A stretch of 64,000 nucleotides of DNA from contig NZ_NIWU01000004.1 in assembly GCF_002236105.1 (NCBI RefSeq), positions 62,001 to 126,000 of the forward strand. The letters run 5' to 3'. The notes under the pieces are model-generated. The model saw nothing but the letters and a program-made list of their open reading frames with translations. It ran no database searches and had not been told where the DNA came from. Within the stretch, counting starts at the first letter, position 1; each line of letters starts with the position of its first letter. The position numbers and the translations under genes were made by a program. This document shows positions 8,503 to 16,740 of the stretch, one piece after another. The stretch comes from Pseudomonas umsongensis. Lineage in GTDB: Bacteria > Pseudomonadota > Gammaproteobacteria > Pseudomonadales > Pseudomonadaceae.

Positions 8503-9036
8503 ATGAACCCCGCTCAACTGCGACGCGTCAACGTTGAAAGCTTTGCGCACTATCGCCAGGGATTGATTGACCTGCTGCTCGACGCTGTCGGATATGGCGC
8601 CAGCGTCGGCTTCATGGCCGACCTCGATACTACGCAGGCCCGCGCGTATTTCGATGAAGTTCAGGAGAACCTGAACAAGGGCAACGTGTTGTTGTGGGTA
8701 GTGGTCAAGGACGAACAAGTGCAGGCCAGCGTACAGTTGACCCTATGCCAGAAGGCCAATGGCCTGAACCGCGCCGAGGTGCAGAAATTGCTGGTGCGCG
8801 AGCATGCGCGTCGTCGAGGCCTGGGCCAGCAATTGATGACGGCTGTGGAACAGGCTGCCCTGCAACACAAACGCGGCATGCTCTACCTCGATACCGAGGC
8901 TGGTTCCCCGGCTGAAGACTTCTACAAGGCATTGGGCTACACCCGCGCCGGTGAAATCCCCGACTACGCCTGCGACCCGAGCGGCTGCTACAAACCCACC
9001 GCCCTCTACTACAAGATTCTCCAGGGAGCCCATTGA
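8503..9036 (+). CDS. GNAT N-acetyltransferase, tabtoxin-resistance (TTR)-like
   Basis: A 177-aa GNAT that I recognise as close to the tabtoxin-resistance protein TTR of Pseudomonas syringae: it shares the opening MNPAQLRRV.ESFAHYRQGL, GASVGFMADLD, CQKANGLNRAEVQKL and LYLDTEAGSPAEDFY. TTR acetylates tabtoxinine-beta-lactam, a glutamine-synthetase inhibitor. The acetyl-CoA motif is RRRGLGQQLM. A strong AAGGAG precedes the start, and its stop overlaps the ureB start (TGATG at 9034-9038), so it is a true operon member. No tabtoxin genes are visible, so the physiological substrate is open. Confidence 0.85.
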   Translation: MNPAQLRRVNVESFAHYRQGLIDLLLDAVGYGASVGFMADLDTTQARAYFDEVQENLNKGNVLLWVVVKDEQVQASVQLTLCQKANGLNRAEVQKLLVREHARRRGLGQQLMTAVEQAALQHKRGMLYLDTEAGSPAEDFYKALGYTRAGEIPDYACDPSGCYKPTALYYKILQGAH

Positions 9037-9344
9037 TGATTCCCGGTCAATATCAGATCCAGCCCGGCGATATCGAACTCAACGTTGGCCGCCGCACAAT
9101 CAGTTTGAAGGTGGCCAACAGCGGCGACCGGCCGATCCAGGTCGGTTCGCACTACCATTTTTTCGAAACCAACGATGCCCTGACCTTCGACCGCGCCGCC
9201 AGTCGCGGCATGCGCCTGAACATCCCCGCCGGCACCGCCGTGCGTTTCGAACCGGGGCAGAGCCGCGAGGTCGAGCTTGTCGACCTGGCCGGGCACCGCC
9301 GGGTGTTCGGCTTTGCCGGACGGATCATGGGGAACCTCGACTGA
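9036..9344 (+). CDS. ureB: Urease beta subunit UreB
   Basis: Structural beta subunit of urease, 102 aa, the standard length. It begins MIPGQYQIQPGDIELNVGR and contains VGSHYHFFETNDAL and TAVRFEPGQSREVELV, which are diagnostic of UreB. The ATG at 9036 overlaps the stop of the preceding acetyltransferase and has GGGAG at 9024-9028. A TTG one codon earlier is a less likely start. A 130-bp gap with a palindromic repeat separates it from ureC, whereas in many bacteria these genes nearly touch. Confidence 0.96.
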   Translation: MIPGQYQIQPGDIELNVGRRTISLKVANSGDRPIQVGSHYHFFETNDALTFDRAASRGMRLNIPAGTAVRFEPGQSREVELVDLAGHRRVFGFAGRIMGNLD

Positions 9345-9349
9345 CTGCT

Positions 9350-9454
9350 CGTTCCCACGGTCCCCGTGGGAATGCATCCCGTGACGCTCCGCGTCACATA
9401 ACGGCGGACGCAGCGCGTCCATGGCGGCATTCCCACGCAGAGCGTGGGAACGAT
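9350..9454. repeat. Long palindromic repeat, GTTCCCACGGTCCCCGTGGG type
   Basis: This is a diverged copy of the element at 5861-5997: outer arms TCGTTCCCAC and GTGGGAACGA, with inner GTGACGCTCCGCGTCAC and GGACGCAGCGCGTCC hairpins. It fills the ureB-ureC gap, ending 22 bp before the ureC start. Confidence 0.85.
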
Positions 9455-9475
9455 GAATTTGTGCAAGGAACTGTG

Positions 9476-11176
9476 ATGAAAATTTCCCGTCAAGCCTACG
9501 CCGACATGTACGGCCCCACTGTCGGCGACAAGGTTCGCCTGGCCGACACCGAGCTGTGGATCGAAGTGGAAAAGGACTTCACCAGCTATGGCGAAGAAGT
9601 GAAATTCGGCGGCGGCAAGGTTATCCGTGACGGCCAGGGCCAGAGCCAATTATTGGCCGCCGAAGTGGTCGACACCCTGATCACCAATGCGCTGATCATC
9701 GACCACTGGGGCATCGTCAAGGCCGATGTCGGCCTCAAGGACGGTCGCATTGCAGCCATCGGCAAGGCCGGCAACCCGGACGTGCAACCCAACGTGACTA
9801 TCGCCATCGGTGCCAGCACCGAAGTCATTGCCGGTGAAGGCATGATCCTTACCGCTGGCGGCATCGACACCCACATCCACTTCATCTGCCCGCAGCAGAT
9901 AGAAGAAGCGCTGATGAGCGGTGTCACCACCATGATCGGCGGCGGCACCGGGCCGGCCACCGGCACCAATGCCACGACCTGCACTTCCGGGCCATGGCAC
10001 CTGGCGCGCATGCTCCAGGCCGCCGACGCCTTCCCGATGAACATCGGCTTGACCGGCAAGGGCAACGCCAGCCTGCCCGAGCCGTTGATCGAACAGGTCA
10101 AGGCCGGCGCCATTGGCCTCAAGCTCCACGAAGACTGGGGCACCACCCCGGCGAGCATCGACAACTGCCTCACCGTCGCCGACCAGTACGACGTACAAGT
10201 GGCCATTCATACCGACACCCTCAACGAATCGGGCTTCGTCGAAACCACCCTGGCCGCCTTTAAGGGCCGCACCATCCACACCTACCACACCGAGGGCGCG
10301 GGTGGCGGTCATGCCCCGGACATCATCAAGGCCTGCGGCTCCGCCAACGTGTTGCCGAGTTCGACCAACCCGACCCGACCGTTCACCCGAAACACCATCG
10401 ACGAACACCTCGACATGTTGATGGTCTGCCACCACCTGGACCCGAGCATTGCCGAAGACGTAGCCTTCGCCGAAAGCCGAATCCGCCGCGAAACCATCGC
10501 TGCCGAGGACATCCTTCACGATCTCGGCGCATTCTCGATGATCAGCTCCGACAGCCAGGCCATGGGCCGCGTCGGCGAGGTGATCACGCGCACCTGGCAA
10601 ACCGCCGACAAGATGAAAAAGCAGCGCGGCCCGCTGCCCCAGGACGGCGAAGCCAACGACAACTTCCGCGCCAAACGCTACATCGCCAAGTACACCATCA
10701 ACCCCGCAATCACCCATGGCATCAGCCATGAAGTGGGCTCGATCGAAGTGGGCAAGTGGGCCGACCTGGTGCTTTGGCGACCCGCGTTCTTCGGGGTCAA
10801 ACCAACGTTGATCCTCAAGGGTGGCGCCATCGCGGCCAGCCTGATGGGCGATGCCAACGCGTCAATACCAACGCCACAACCGGTGCATTACCGCCCGATG
10901 TTCGCCAGCTACGGAGGTTCGCTGCATGCCACCAGCCTGACGTTTATCAGCCAGGCGGCCCATGAAGCCGGTCTTCCTGAAGCCCTGGGCTTGAAGAAAA
11001 AAATCGCTGTAGTCAAAGGTTGCCGCGAGGTGCAGAAAACCGACCTGATCCACAACGACTATCTGCCCGACATCGAGGTCGACCCGCAGACGTATCAGGT
11101 CAAGGCTGACGGTGTCTTGCTTTGGTGTGAACCGGCGGATGTGCTGCCGATGGCCCAGCGTTATTTTCTCTTCTGA
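9476..11176 (+). CDS. ureC: Urease alpha (catalytic) subunit UreC
   Basis: Catalytic subunit of nickel urease, 566 aa, full length. The start at 9476 has AAGGAA upstream and the canonical N-terminus MKISRQAYADMYGPTVGDKV; the frame stays open farther upstream through the repeat, but that is not coding. Active-site residues are present: metal ligands His133 and His135 (DTHIHF), the bridging carbamylated Lys216 (GLKLHEDWG), and the flap Cys318-His319 (MVCHHLD). The C-terminus VLPMAQRYFLF is typical. Nothing suggests loss of function. Confidence 0.98.
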   Translation: MKISRQAYADMYGPTVGDKVRLADTELWIEVEKDFTSYGEEVKFGGGKVIRDGQGQSQLLAAEVVDTLITNALIIDHWGIVKADVGLKDGRIAAIGKAGNPDVQPNVTIAIGASTEVIAGEGMILTAGGIDTHIHFICPQQIEEALMSGVTTMIGGGTGPATGTNATTCTSGPWHLARMLQAADAFPMNIGLTGKGNASLPEPLIEQVKAGAIGLKLHEDWGTTPASIDNCLTVADQYDVQVAIHTDTLNESGFVETTLAAFKGRTIHTYHTEGAGGGHAPDIIKACGSANVLPSSTNPTRPFTRNTIDEHLDMLMVCHHLDPSIAEDVAFAESRIRRETIAAEDILHDLGAFSMISSDSQAMGRVGEVITRTWQTADKMKKQRGPLPQDGEANDNFRAKRYIAKYTINPAITHGISHEVGSIEVGKWADLVLWRPAFFGVKPTLILKGGAIAASLMGDANASIPTPQPVHYRPMFASYGGSLHATSLTFISQAAHEAGLPEALGLKKKIAVVKGCREVQKTDLIHNDYLPDIEVDPQTYQVKADGVLLWCEPADVLPMAQRYFLF

Positions 11177-11184
11177 CCGGCACG

Positions 11185-11215
11185 CCGGCACGAAGATCGT
11201 CAGTCTTCGTGCCGG
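11185..11215. terminator. Hairpin between convergent ureC and toxin gene
   Basis: A perfect 12-bp stem (CCGGCACGAAGA / TCTTCGTGCCGG) with a 7-nt loop lies between the ureC stop and the end of the minus-strand toxin gene. It lacks a clear T-tract on either side, so termination is plausible but not certain. Confidence 0.45.
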
Positions 11216-11223
11216 GCTGACAA

Positions 11224-14200
11224 TCAGGGCTGCACGGTGAAGGGGATTTCCACCCGCTGCAGTTTTGCCCGGTCCATGGCCTGCTGGGTCAATGTCTTGA
11301 GCAATGTCTGTTTGCGGGCATTGAGCAGATTCATCTCGGTTTCATACGCTTGGGCGGTCATGACGCGACCGGGGGCGAACTCGCTTTCGGGTTTGCCAAG
11401 CTCCGCGGCGAGCACCCTGATCTCTTCCTTCAACTGCGCCTTTTCTTCCACGGAAAGTGACTCGGTCGCCCGTCTGTCCAGCGCCATGTAAAACTCTGTC
11501 GTCGCATCGAGCCTACGCCTGATCGCCTTGAACTCACCACGATGGGAGCCCTGAATGTAAGACTCCCAGAAAGGCTGCTCGCTGATCGAATCGCGTAGCA
11601 GATCGCCCTCTTCCAACGCCAGCACACGTTTATAGGCCTCGTCGATCATCTGCGTGGTAACGCCCGAATCCGCCCTGAACTGTAAGTCTCGCGATTGCCA
11701 CGGCAAATCCAGCTTCTTGGCGAGGTCCGTCATATACGCCAGGTGAGTCTCGACTTCATCGATAGTCCCCGTGACATCCCCTTGCGCATTGATCCGTCTT
11801 AACTCCTCACCATTCTCCAGTCGCCGGGCAATTTTTTTATGGGCGATCCGACTCAACTCATCCAGACGGGATTTACCCTTGGCCAGCGACACCAGTTCGG
11901 CTTCGACCAGGCTCGGGTTAGCCAATTCGTAGGCTTCGTGAATCAGTACTTCAAGGCCCATGGCATTGAATAGCGATGCCCCGGCATCGACACAGTTGAC
12001 CGGTTCACGTGCCAATTTGAAAATCTCGTTGCGCAGTTCGCTGTTCTGTTCCATGGCCTCCAGCATTCGCCAGACTTTGGCAGTCAAATCCACCCTGAAG
12101 GCGCGGTCATTTATAAAGTGGCTGGATTGGGTGAGCAGTCTTAGGTTATCGAAAAACGGCATTGAACCGATCTCGTCTTCCACCTCATTCCATATGGGTT
12201 GTAACTCAACCCATTGCGCTCGCCTCAAGCCTTCCTCCCATTGAAGGGAGTCGCGCACGCCACGGGGCGGGTAAGGCCGATCCGGGTCCAGACCCACGGA
12301 GTGAATGTATTCCCTGAGCTGATTCAGGTTTGCTTGCGATATCCACTGCGGCTCACGGTTAAGTATCGTTCTGGCCAGCAACTCCGCTTCCATGGAACCG
12401 GGTAACACCTGAGGCACAAGGGTGATGACATTGTCCTGCAGGCTCAGATAGAAGTGCCGTAAACGGAGTATTGAAAACAGGCCAGCGGGCCAGGTATTGA
12501 TCCCGGTGTTCGCCAGAATCAATGTGTGCAACATGCGCATGCGGCCGATGTTTGGCACCTGGCCCAGAGGATTGCGTCGCAGATCCACGGATTCGAGCAG
12601 GATGAGGTTGCTCAACTCGTCTGCGGTCTCCACAGTCAATTCGATCTGATTGTTGCCCAGGTACAGCTCGGTCAGAGTGCGCATCCGGCCGATCGCGGTT
12701 GGCAGCCGGGTCAGCGCATTGTTGTTCATGTTCAGGGCTCGCAGCCTCGGGAAATGCTCGAGAAACGCAGCATTGGCATCAGTCATTTCGGTATCAGGCA
12801 ACTTCAGCTCGGTGACATGCTCGAAATTGGCTTCAAGCTTGGGCATTGTTTCCAAGTGCCGCCCCATGGGGATGTTGCTGAGGTCAAGGACCCAACCTCG
12901 CGGGTTTCCATGGACATCGAGGTCGCGGGGACCGCTGCGTTGCCAGCAGTTTCTGACGGCCCTGTACACACTATTACGCGACTGCCATTGTGCAACGCCT
13001 TCCGCACTCAGGCTGAACGAGTCGAGTGGCGAATCCAGCCAGCGCCGAAAGCTGCGGTTGAGTTGGTTGAACTCGGCTTCGAGGGCCACCACCCGTTCCT
13101 CGGGCGTGCTCCCGCTGTCGCTGTGTTCGAGAAATGTTTGAATATCGCCTTCGCCCCAGCCGGGGCGAAGCGACTGGATGCGCTCCTGCGCGGTCAGTTG
13201 CCCGGTGACCCGACGAAACTGTTGGGAAAAACCTTCCATGCCGCCCCGCAGCTTCATGGTTGCGGGATCGAACTTCGGTTTGCGCAAAGGATTGTCCGCC
13301 AGGATCGCCCTGAACCTGTCGTGGCTCAGCGGGAATCGCTGAACGGATTGCCTGAGCGTTCGCCATTGATTGATCTGGTAGCCCAGCGCATCGCGCTCTG
13401 CATCGGGCAAGGCATGCAGGACAGCGGCAAAAAGATTATCGGGGCCATGGAGCTCATGGTCGTCTTCATCGCGCGCCTCATACAAGCCGTCCTCGTTCTT
13501 GACCAGCACCTTGCGGATGGCGGCGTCAGCCGCTCCGATGCTGTCCTCCAGCGTGCCTGCCAGGGCATCGTTGCGCACTTCGATGCGCACGTCTTCTGAC
13601 CAGCCTGGAAGCGATTCAAGCGATTGCAGAAGCAGTCTCTCAGTATCCGGGCTGTGCAGCTCATCGAGAAAAAGCCCCTCATAAGCGCGGTTCAGCCGCA
13701 CCTCCAGCAACGCCGCCCGGGCCTGCTGCTTGAGACGCAAAGGTACGCGCTTGCGTTCGGCCATTACCGACAGCTCTTCTGGCGTGGCGCCCGCCAGCAG
13801 CTCCCTGGCGACGCTGGTCGGCAGCTCCTGGAACGCGTCCTGTAGCAAGGCCACGTTAGCCTCCGCTTCAACTTCTGCATTTTTATAGAATGACTTGAAG
13901 AGGCGCTTTTTCTGCTGCTCTGCAAGGATGGCCAGGCGCTCCTGCAAAGCGTCGATTCGCACCTGTCTGTCACTGCCGATACTGCGGCCGAGCATCTGCT
14001 GGATTTCCTGTTCGTCGAAGCTGTCCACCACGCGCTCGGATAACTTGCCGGCTTTCAGTTCAGCAAAGGTCACCTTCACCCGGTTTGCAGCCAAGGCGCT
14101 CTGATTGCCGTGCACGATGGAGTCGCCCCATAACTGCGGCCCGCGGAAAAGCTCGATGGCCTTGGACTCGGGCCATCGCCGCAACTCCGTCATCAAGGGA

Positions 14201-15138
14201 GGCAAGTGATCCGCCCACTCCTGCGCCACCTGATTGAGCCGAATCTGATCCACCAGTTTGCCCACATCGGCATAAGCCTTGAAGCGCCTGAAGGTGTCGG
14301 CCAGTAACGCTGGTGGCGGCTGTGTATCCACTTGCAGCTTACGCAGCACATCTTCCTTGACGCCGCTGGCGATTCGGATTTGCTCCAGTGTTTCATCGGA
14401 GAACGCATCGGCCCGAGGGCCCAGGCGCCGCATCAGGCGGGCCTTGTCCCACTCGATGGGACGGTCGAGCTCGGTGTGCCAGGCACCCGCACCGTTATGC
14501 TCCATCCTTGGCTCATAGGCCGTCGTCCGGGCCGGATGCTTGAGTCGTGGCTGGCCGGTCTGCGGATTTTCCTTTACCTCAAAATGCTTGCCTCCCAACG
14601 GCAGGATGTCCTGGTCATTATGTCGATGGAGGCCTCGTTCGTTGGCTTTCGAATCCATGGACAACGTCACTTTGTGGTCATAGGGTGCCAGATCAGGATT
14701 CCACAGACGGGTTGTGCCATCGGGCAGCTCGATCTGTTTCAGCTGGTCGAGAAAAGGAGACGCCTTGACCGCCACCGGCTTGCCGCCTGGTAGCACGTGA
14801 CCGGCCCCCATCAGCGCCAGTTGGGCGAAATTGATCAGTACCCCGGTCAAATGAGACGAGGCCTCTTCCTTGTCGCCTTTGGTCCAGTCTTCGATGCCCT
14901 CCAGGGTCTCAAGCATCATTTGGCCAACCATCACCGCCAGCACGGCTTCCCCTAACCCCGGAACCAACATGGCGCCGAAGTTGAAAACGTTCCAGCCAAT
15001 GTCCAGGTAACTGGTCAGGCGTTTCCAGCGCGCAGCAGCGTCTTCATCGCCAGTGGGCACGGCGATCTGTCGCGCATCGGCAATCGCCTTGTCGCTGCGC
15101 CAGAGACAGGATCGCTGCCAGAAATCGCCCTCGATCAC
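11224..15138 (-). CDS. NEL-domain toxin, C-terminal segment after the amber codon
   Basis: A 1304-codon open frame that begins at a GTG but is almost certainly the downstream part of one larger gene. Early residues include a hydrophobic stretch (FNFGAMLVPGLGEAVLAVMV). Leucine-rich repeats follow: LRALNMNNNALTRLPTAIGR, LTELYLGNNQIELTV, LLESVDLRRNPLGQVPNIGR. The last 330 residues match the NEL fold of IpaH/SspH/SlrP effectors: EPVNCVDAGASLF carries the catalytic CxD (Cys codon 11994-11992), then VLIHEAYE and IDEVETHLAYMTDLAKKL. Such enzymes ubiquitinate host proteins after delivery into eukaryotic cells. There is no Sec signal. Alone, this piece has no evident Shine-Dalgarno. Confidence 0.7.
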   Translation of the reverse strand: MIEGDFWQRSCLWRSDKAIADARQIAVPTGDEDAAARWKRLTSYLDIGWNVFNFGAMLVPGLGEAVLAVMVGQMMLETLEGIEDWTKGDKEEASSHLTGVLINFAQLALMGAGHVLPGGKPVAVKASPFLDQLKQIELPDGTTRLWNPDLAPYDHKVTLSMDSKANERGLHRHNDQDILPLGGKHFEVKENPQTGQPRLKHPARTTAYEPRMEHNGAGAWHTELDRPIEWDKARLMRRLGPRADAFSDETLEQIRIASGVKEDVLRKLQVDTQPPPALLADTFRRFKAYADVGKLVDQIRLNQVAQEWADHLPPLMTELRRWPESKAIELFRGPQLWGDSIVHGNQSALAANRVKVTFAELKAGKLSERVVDSFDEQEIQQMLGRSIGSDRQVRIDALQERLAILAEQQKKRLFKSFYKNAEVEAEANVALLQDAFQELPTSVARELLAGATPEELSVMAERKRVPLRLKQQARAALLEVRLNRAYEGLFLDELHSPDTERLLLQSLESLPGWSEDVRIEVRNDALAGTLEDSIGAADAAIRKVLVKNEDGLYEARDEDDHELHGPDNLFAAVLHALPDAERDALGYQINQWRTLRQSVQRFPLSHDRFRAILADNPLRKPKFDPATMKLRGGMEGFSQQFRRVTGQLTAQERIQSLRPGWGEGDIQTFLEHSDSGSTPEERVVALEAEFNQLNRSFRRWLDSPLDSFSLSAEGVAQWQSRNSVYRAVRNCWQRSGPRDLDVHGNPRGWVLDLSNIPMGRHLETMPKLEANFEHVTELKLPDTEMTDANAAFLEHFPRLRALNMNNNALTRLPTAIGRMRTLTELYLGNNQIELTVETADELSNLILLESVDLRRNPLGQVPNIGRMRMLHTLILANTGINTWPAGLFSILRLRHFYLSLQDNVITLVPQVLPGSMEAELLARTILNREPQWISQANLNQLREYIHSVGLDPDRPYPPRGVRDSLQWEEGLRRAQWVELQPIWNEVEDEIGSMPFFDNLRLLTQSSHFINDRAFRVDLTAKVWRMLEAMEQNSELRNEIFKLAREPVNCVDAGASLFNAMGLEVLIHEAYELANPSLVEAELVSLAKGKSRLDELSRIAHKKIARRLENGEELRRINAQGDVTGTIDEVETHLAYMTDLAKKLDLPWQSRDLQFRADSGVTTQMIDEAYKRVLALEEGDLLRDSISEQPFWESYIQGSHRGEFKAIRRRLDATTEFYMALDRRATESLSVEEKAQLKEEIRVLAAELGKPESEFAPGRVMTAQAYETEMNLLNARKQTLLKTLTQQAMDRAKLQRVEIPFTVQP

Positions 15139-15183
15139 GTTGGTGATCGGTTCGGCATCAGGATTCTCGACAGCGGTCTCGCG

Positions 15184-16500
15184 CTACCACGGGCCCATGT
15201 CCAGAGGCCCACGCGGTGTCCACTTGAACGTGGTAAAGCGCTCGTTGATGCGTGCAAAGAAGCGCCCCTTGTCCTTGTGAGGCACGAACCGGCTGAAGAA
15301 TTGTTGGTAGTGCGCAGAGCGCAACTGGCTCGTCAGCTCCTTCATGAAGTCGGTGAACGATGCGTATTGCTTGAGGGGGTGATCCGGATCGTCGGGGATG
15401 TAGGCGATCAGGGTCCCGTCCAGCCGACTTTGTTCATGGATATCGTTGCGGCGAACCATTTCCTCGACCACACCCGTCGGGCCATTGGCAAAAAAGGCCT
15501 GAAGAATCTTGAACAGATCAAATTCCTGCCCCGGCAAAACCGCGAGGTGGCGGGACCACTCCACCAGGTGTTGCAGCTGTTCGGGCAGCAGTTGGTCAAT
15601 TGCTTCTTTTATTGCCAAGGGGTCGCTCATCGCACTAAACAGCACGATGCCTGTCAACCGCGTGCCTAACAGTGAGAGTCGGTGTGCCTTTAAAGGACGG
15701 TTTCTATACAGGATGTTTTCCTGGCCATCGCGCACTTCTCCCAACTTGCCGTAGGCATAGGAATCCAGGTCGCTTTTTAACAACGCAATGAGCATGGTCT
15801 CACTGAAGGTAGCCCTCTCATGGGCCATGAAACCCCGCTCAAGTCTTGAGCGCGCAGTAACGTCAGCGGGTTCCAGAAGAGACTTTATGTGTAGCTGATA
15901 CTGTTTGCCGATATCGAGCTTGCGACATAACGCGGCAAATTTTTCGACCGTTAATTCATGACGCTGCAGCTCTCCTTCAGCGTCCTTGACAAAAACACCT
16001 GATCCGTCGCGAAACGCACCGGCCACCGCTTCGGATTCCTCGAAGTTATGCAGCGCGGCTTCCAGCAGTGATGAATGCCGGATCCGACTGGCCTGGGTAT
16101 CGATGCCAAACCCCAATGTGGCGGGAACGTACAGCCGCAATGAGGTCGTGGCGACGTCCAGCTCGAAGTTGAATTCATCCTTGATGGCCTGGACAAGTAG
16201 CGGTTTCGCAAAAGCGTTGATGTCCGTTTGCACGTTATCGACCCTGTCAGAGACAGTATCTTGTAAACGACAGCGCTCCTTGATGAGTTCTTGTAAATAT
16301 TGACGATCAATGGGTCGAGCCTGAATATACCAATCCGGAAAATTAGGCTTTAACTCAGTTATCGATTCCAGCCTCGAAACGGGAGCGCTTTTAATCAGGC
16401 CTGGAATATTTTCCGCGAAATAAACCGAATGATTGCTATCGATTGAACCCTCAACTTTCGTAAAAGAATTCGATATGGCTTCTACCGGTACCACAGTCAT
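15184..16500 (-). CDS. NEL-domain toxin, N-terminal segment (ends at in-frame TAG)
   Basis: 438 aa, preceded by AGGGA eight bases before the ATG at 16500. It is homologous to the N-terminus of the toxin at 26930: both contain FAKPLLVQAIK/FAEPLLIQALK-type sequence, LLEAALHNFE against MLDAALHNFA, LCRKLDIGKQYQ against LCRELDIGAQYQ, IPDDPDHPLKQYAS against VPHDPEHPLKEYAS, and QQFFSRFVPHKDKGRFF against QQFFSRFVAHQQRGHFF. Pseudomonas proteins with this trunk are usually labelled dermonecrotic-toxin-like (I recall DUF6543). Translation stops at TAG 15186-15184 right after DMGPW, in mid-homology rather than at a domain edge, so as a free protein it would be truncated. Confidence 0.7.
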   Translation of the reverse strand: MTVVPVEAISNSFTKVEGSIDSNHSVYFAENIPGLIKSAPVSRLESITELKPNFPDWYIQARPIDRQYLQELIKERCRLQDTVSDRVDNVQTDINAFAKPLLVQAIKDEFNFELDVATTSLRLYVPATLGFGIDTQASRIRHSSLLEAALHNFEESEAVAGAFRDGSGVFVKDAEGELQRHELTVEKFAALCRKLDIGKQYQLHIKSLLEPADVTARSRLERGFMAHERATFSETMLIALLKSDLDSYAYGKLGEVRDGQENILYRNRPLKAHRLSLLGTRLTGIVLFSAMSDPLAIKEAIDQLLPEQLQHLVEWSRHLAVLPGQEFDLFKILQAFFANGPTGVVEEMVRRNDIHEQSRLDGTLIAYIPDDPDHPLKQYASFTDFMKELTSQLRSAHYQQFFSRFVPHKDKGRFFARINERFTTFKWTPRGPLDMGPW

Positions 16501-16740
16501 TTTGCATTTCCCTATGCGATGAACAGAATACTCAGCTTATCCAACCCCCCTAATAACAAAAGCTTAAAAAACTGCTGGGAACTGCCCGAAAACCCGGAAT
16601 CAACATTGAACTTGAGAACCGTAAAATATACTTAAGTACCACCCCCGGCCCTCAGGAGGTGATCCGAATTCCCAGCGGTAGTTTTTACCCCGGCCCTAAA
16701 AAGGCTAAGATCGTCAAATTATCCAGGCAGGAATCCGGTC

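Larger units (their letters stand above)
11224..16500 (-). pseudogene. Giant NEL-type E3 ubiquitin-ligase toxin gene interrupted by an amber codon
   Basis: The two large minus-strand frames 16500-15184 and 15138-11224 are in the same reading frame, separated by only one TAG (15186-15184) and 15 sense codons. Read through, the product would be 1758 residues counting the amber position: a long N-terminal trunk shared with the toxin at 22503-26930, leucine-rich repeats at about residues 1225-1350, and a C-terminal NEL ubiquitin-ligase domain with catalytic Cys near residue 1503. The paralogue reads VWRETPVENP where this gene reads PW(stop)RETAVENP, so the amber replaces a tryptophan codon (TGG to TAG). 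The rest of the frame is intact, which suggests a recent mutation, a sequencing error, or stop suppression. The two pieces are listed separately. Confidence 0.75.

Noticed and set aside
8951..9475. Upstream extension of the ureC frame
   Set aside because: It overlaps ureB and the repeat; UreC starts at 9476 with the canonical N-terminus.
12526..13599. 357-codon forward frame opposite the NEL toxin gene
   Set aside because: Antisense to the leucine-rich repeat region; repeats of codon bias explain it.
16606..16632. TTGAAC-N15-TATACT as a sigma-70 promoter for the kinase gene
   Set aside because: Spacing is shorter than normal and several equally weak alternatives exist in this A+T-rich stretch.
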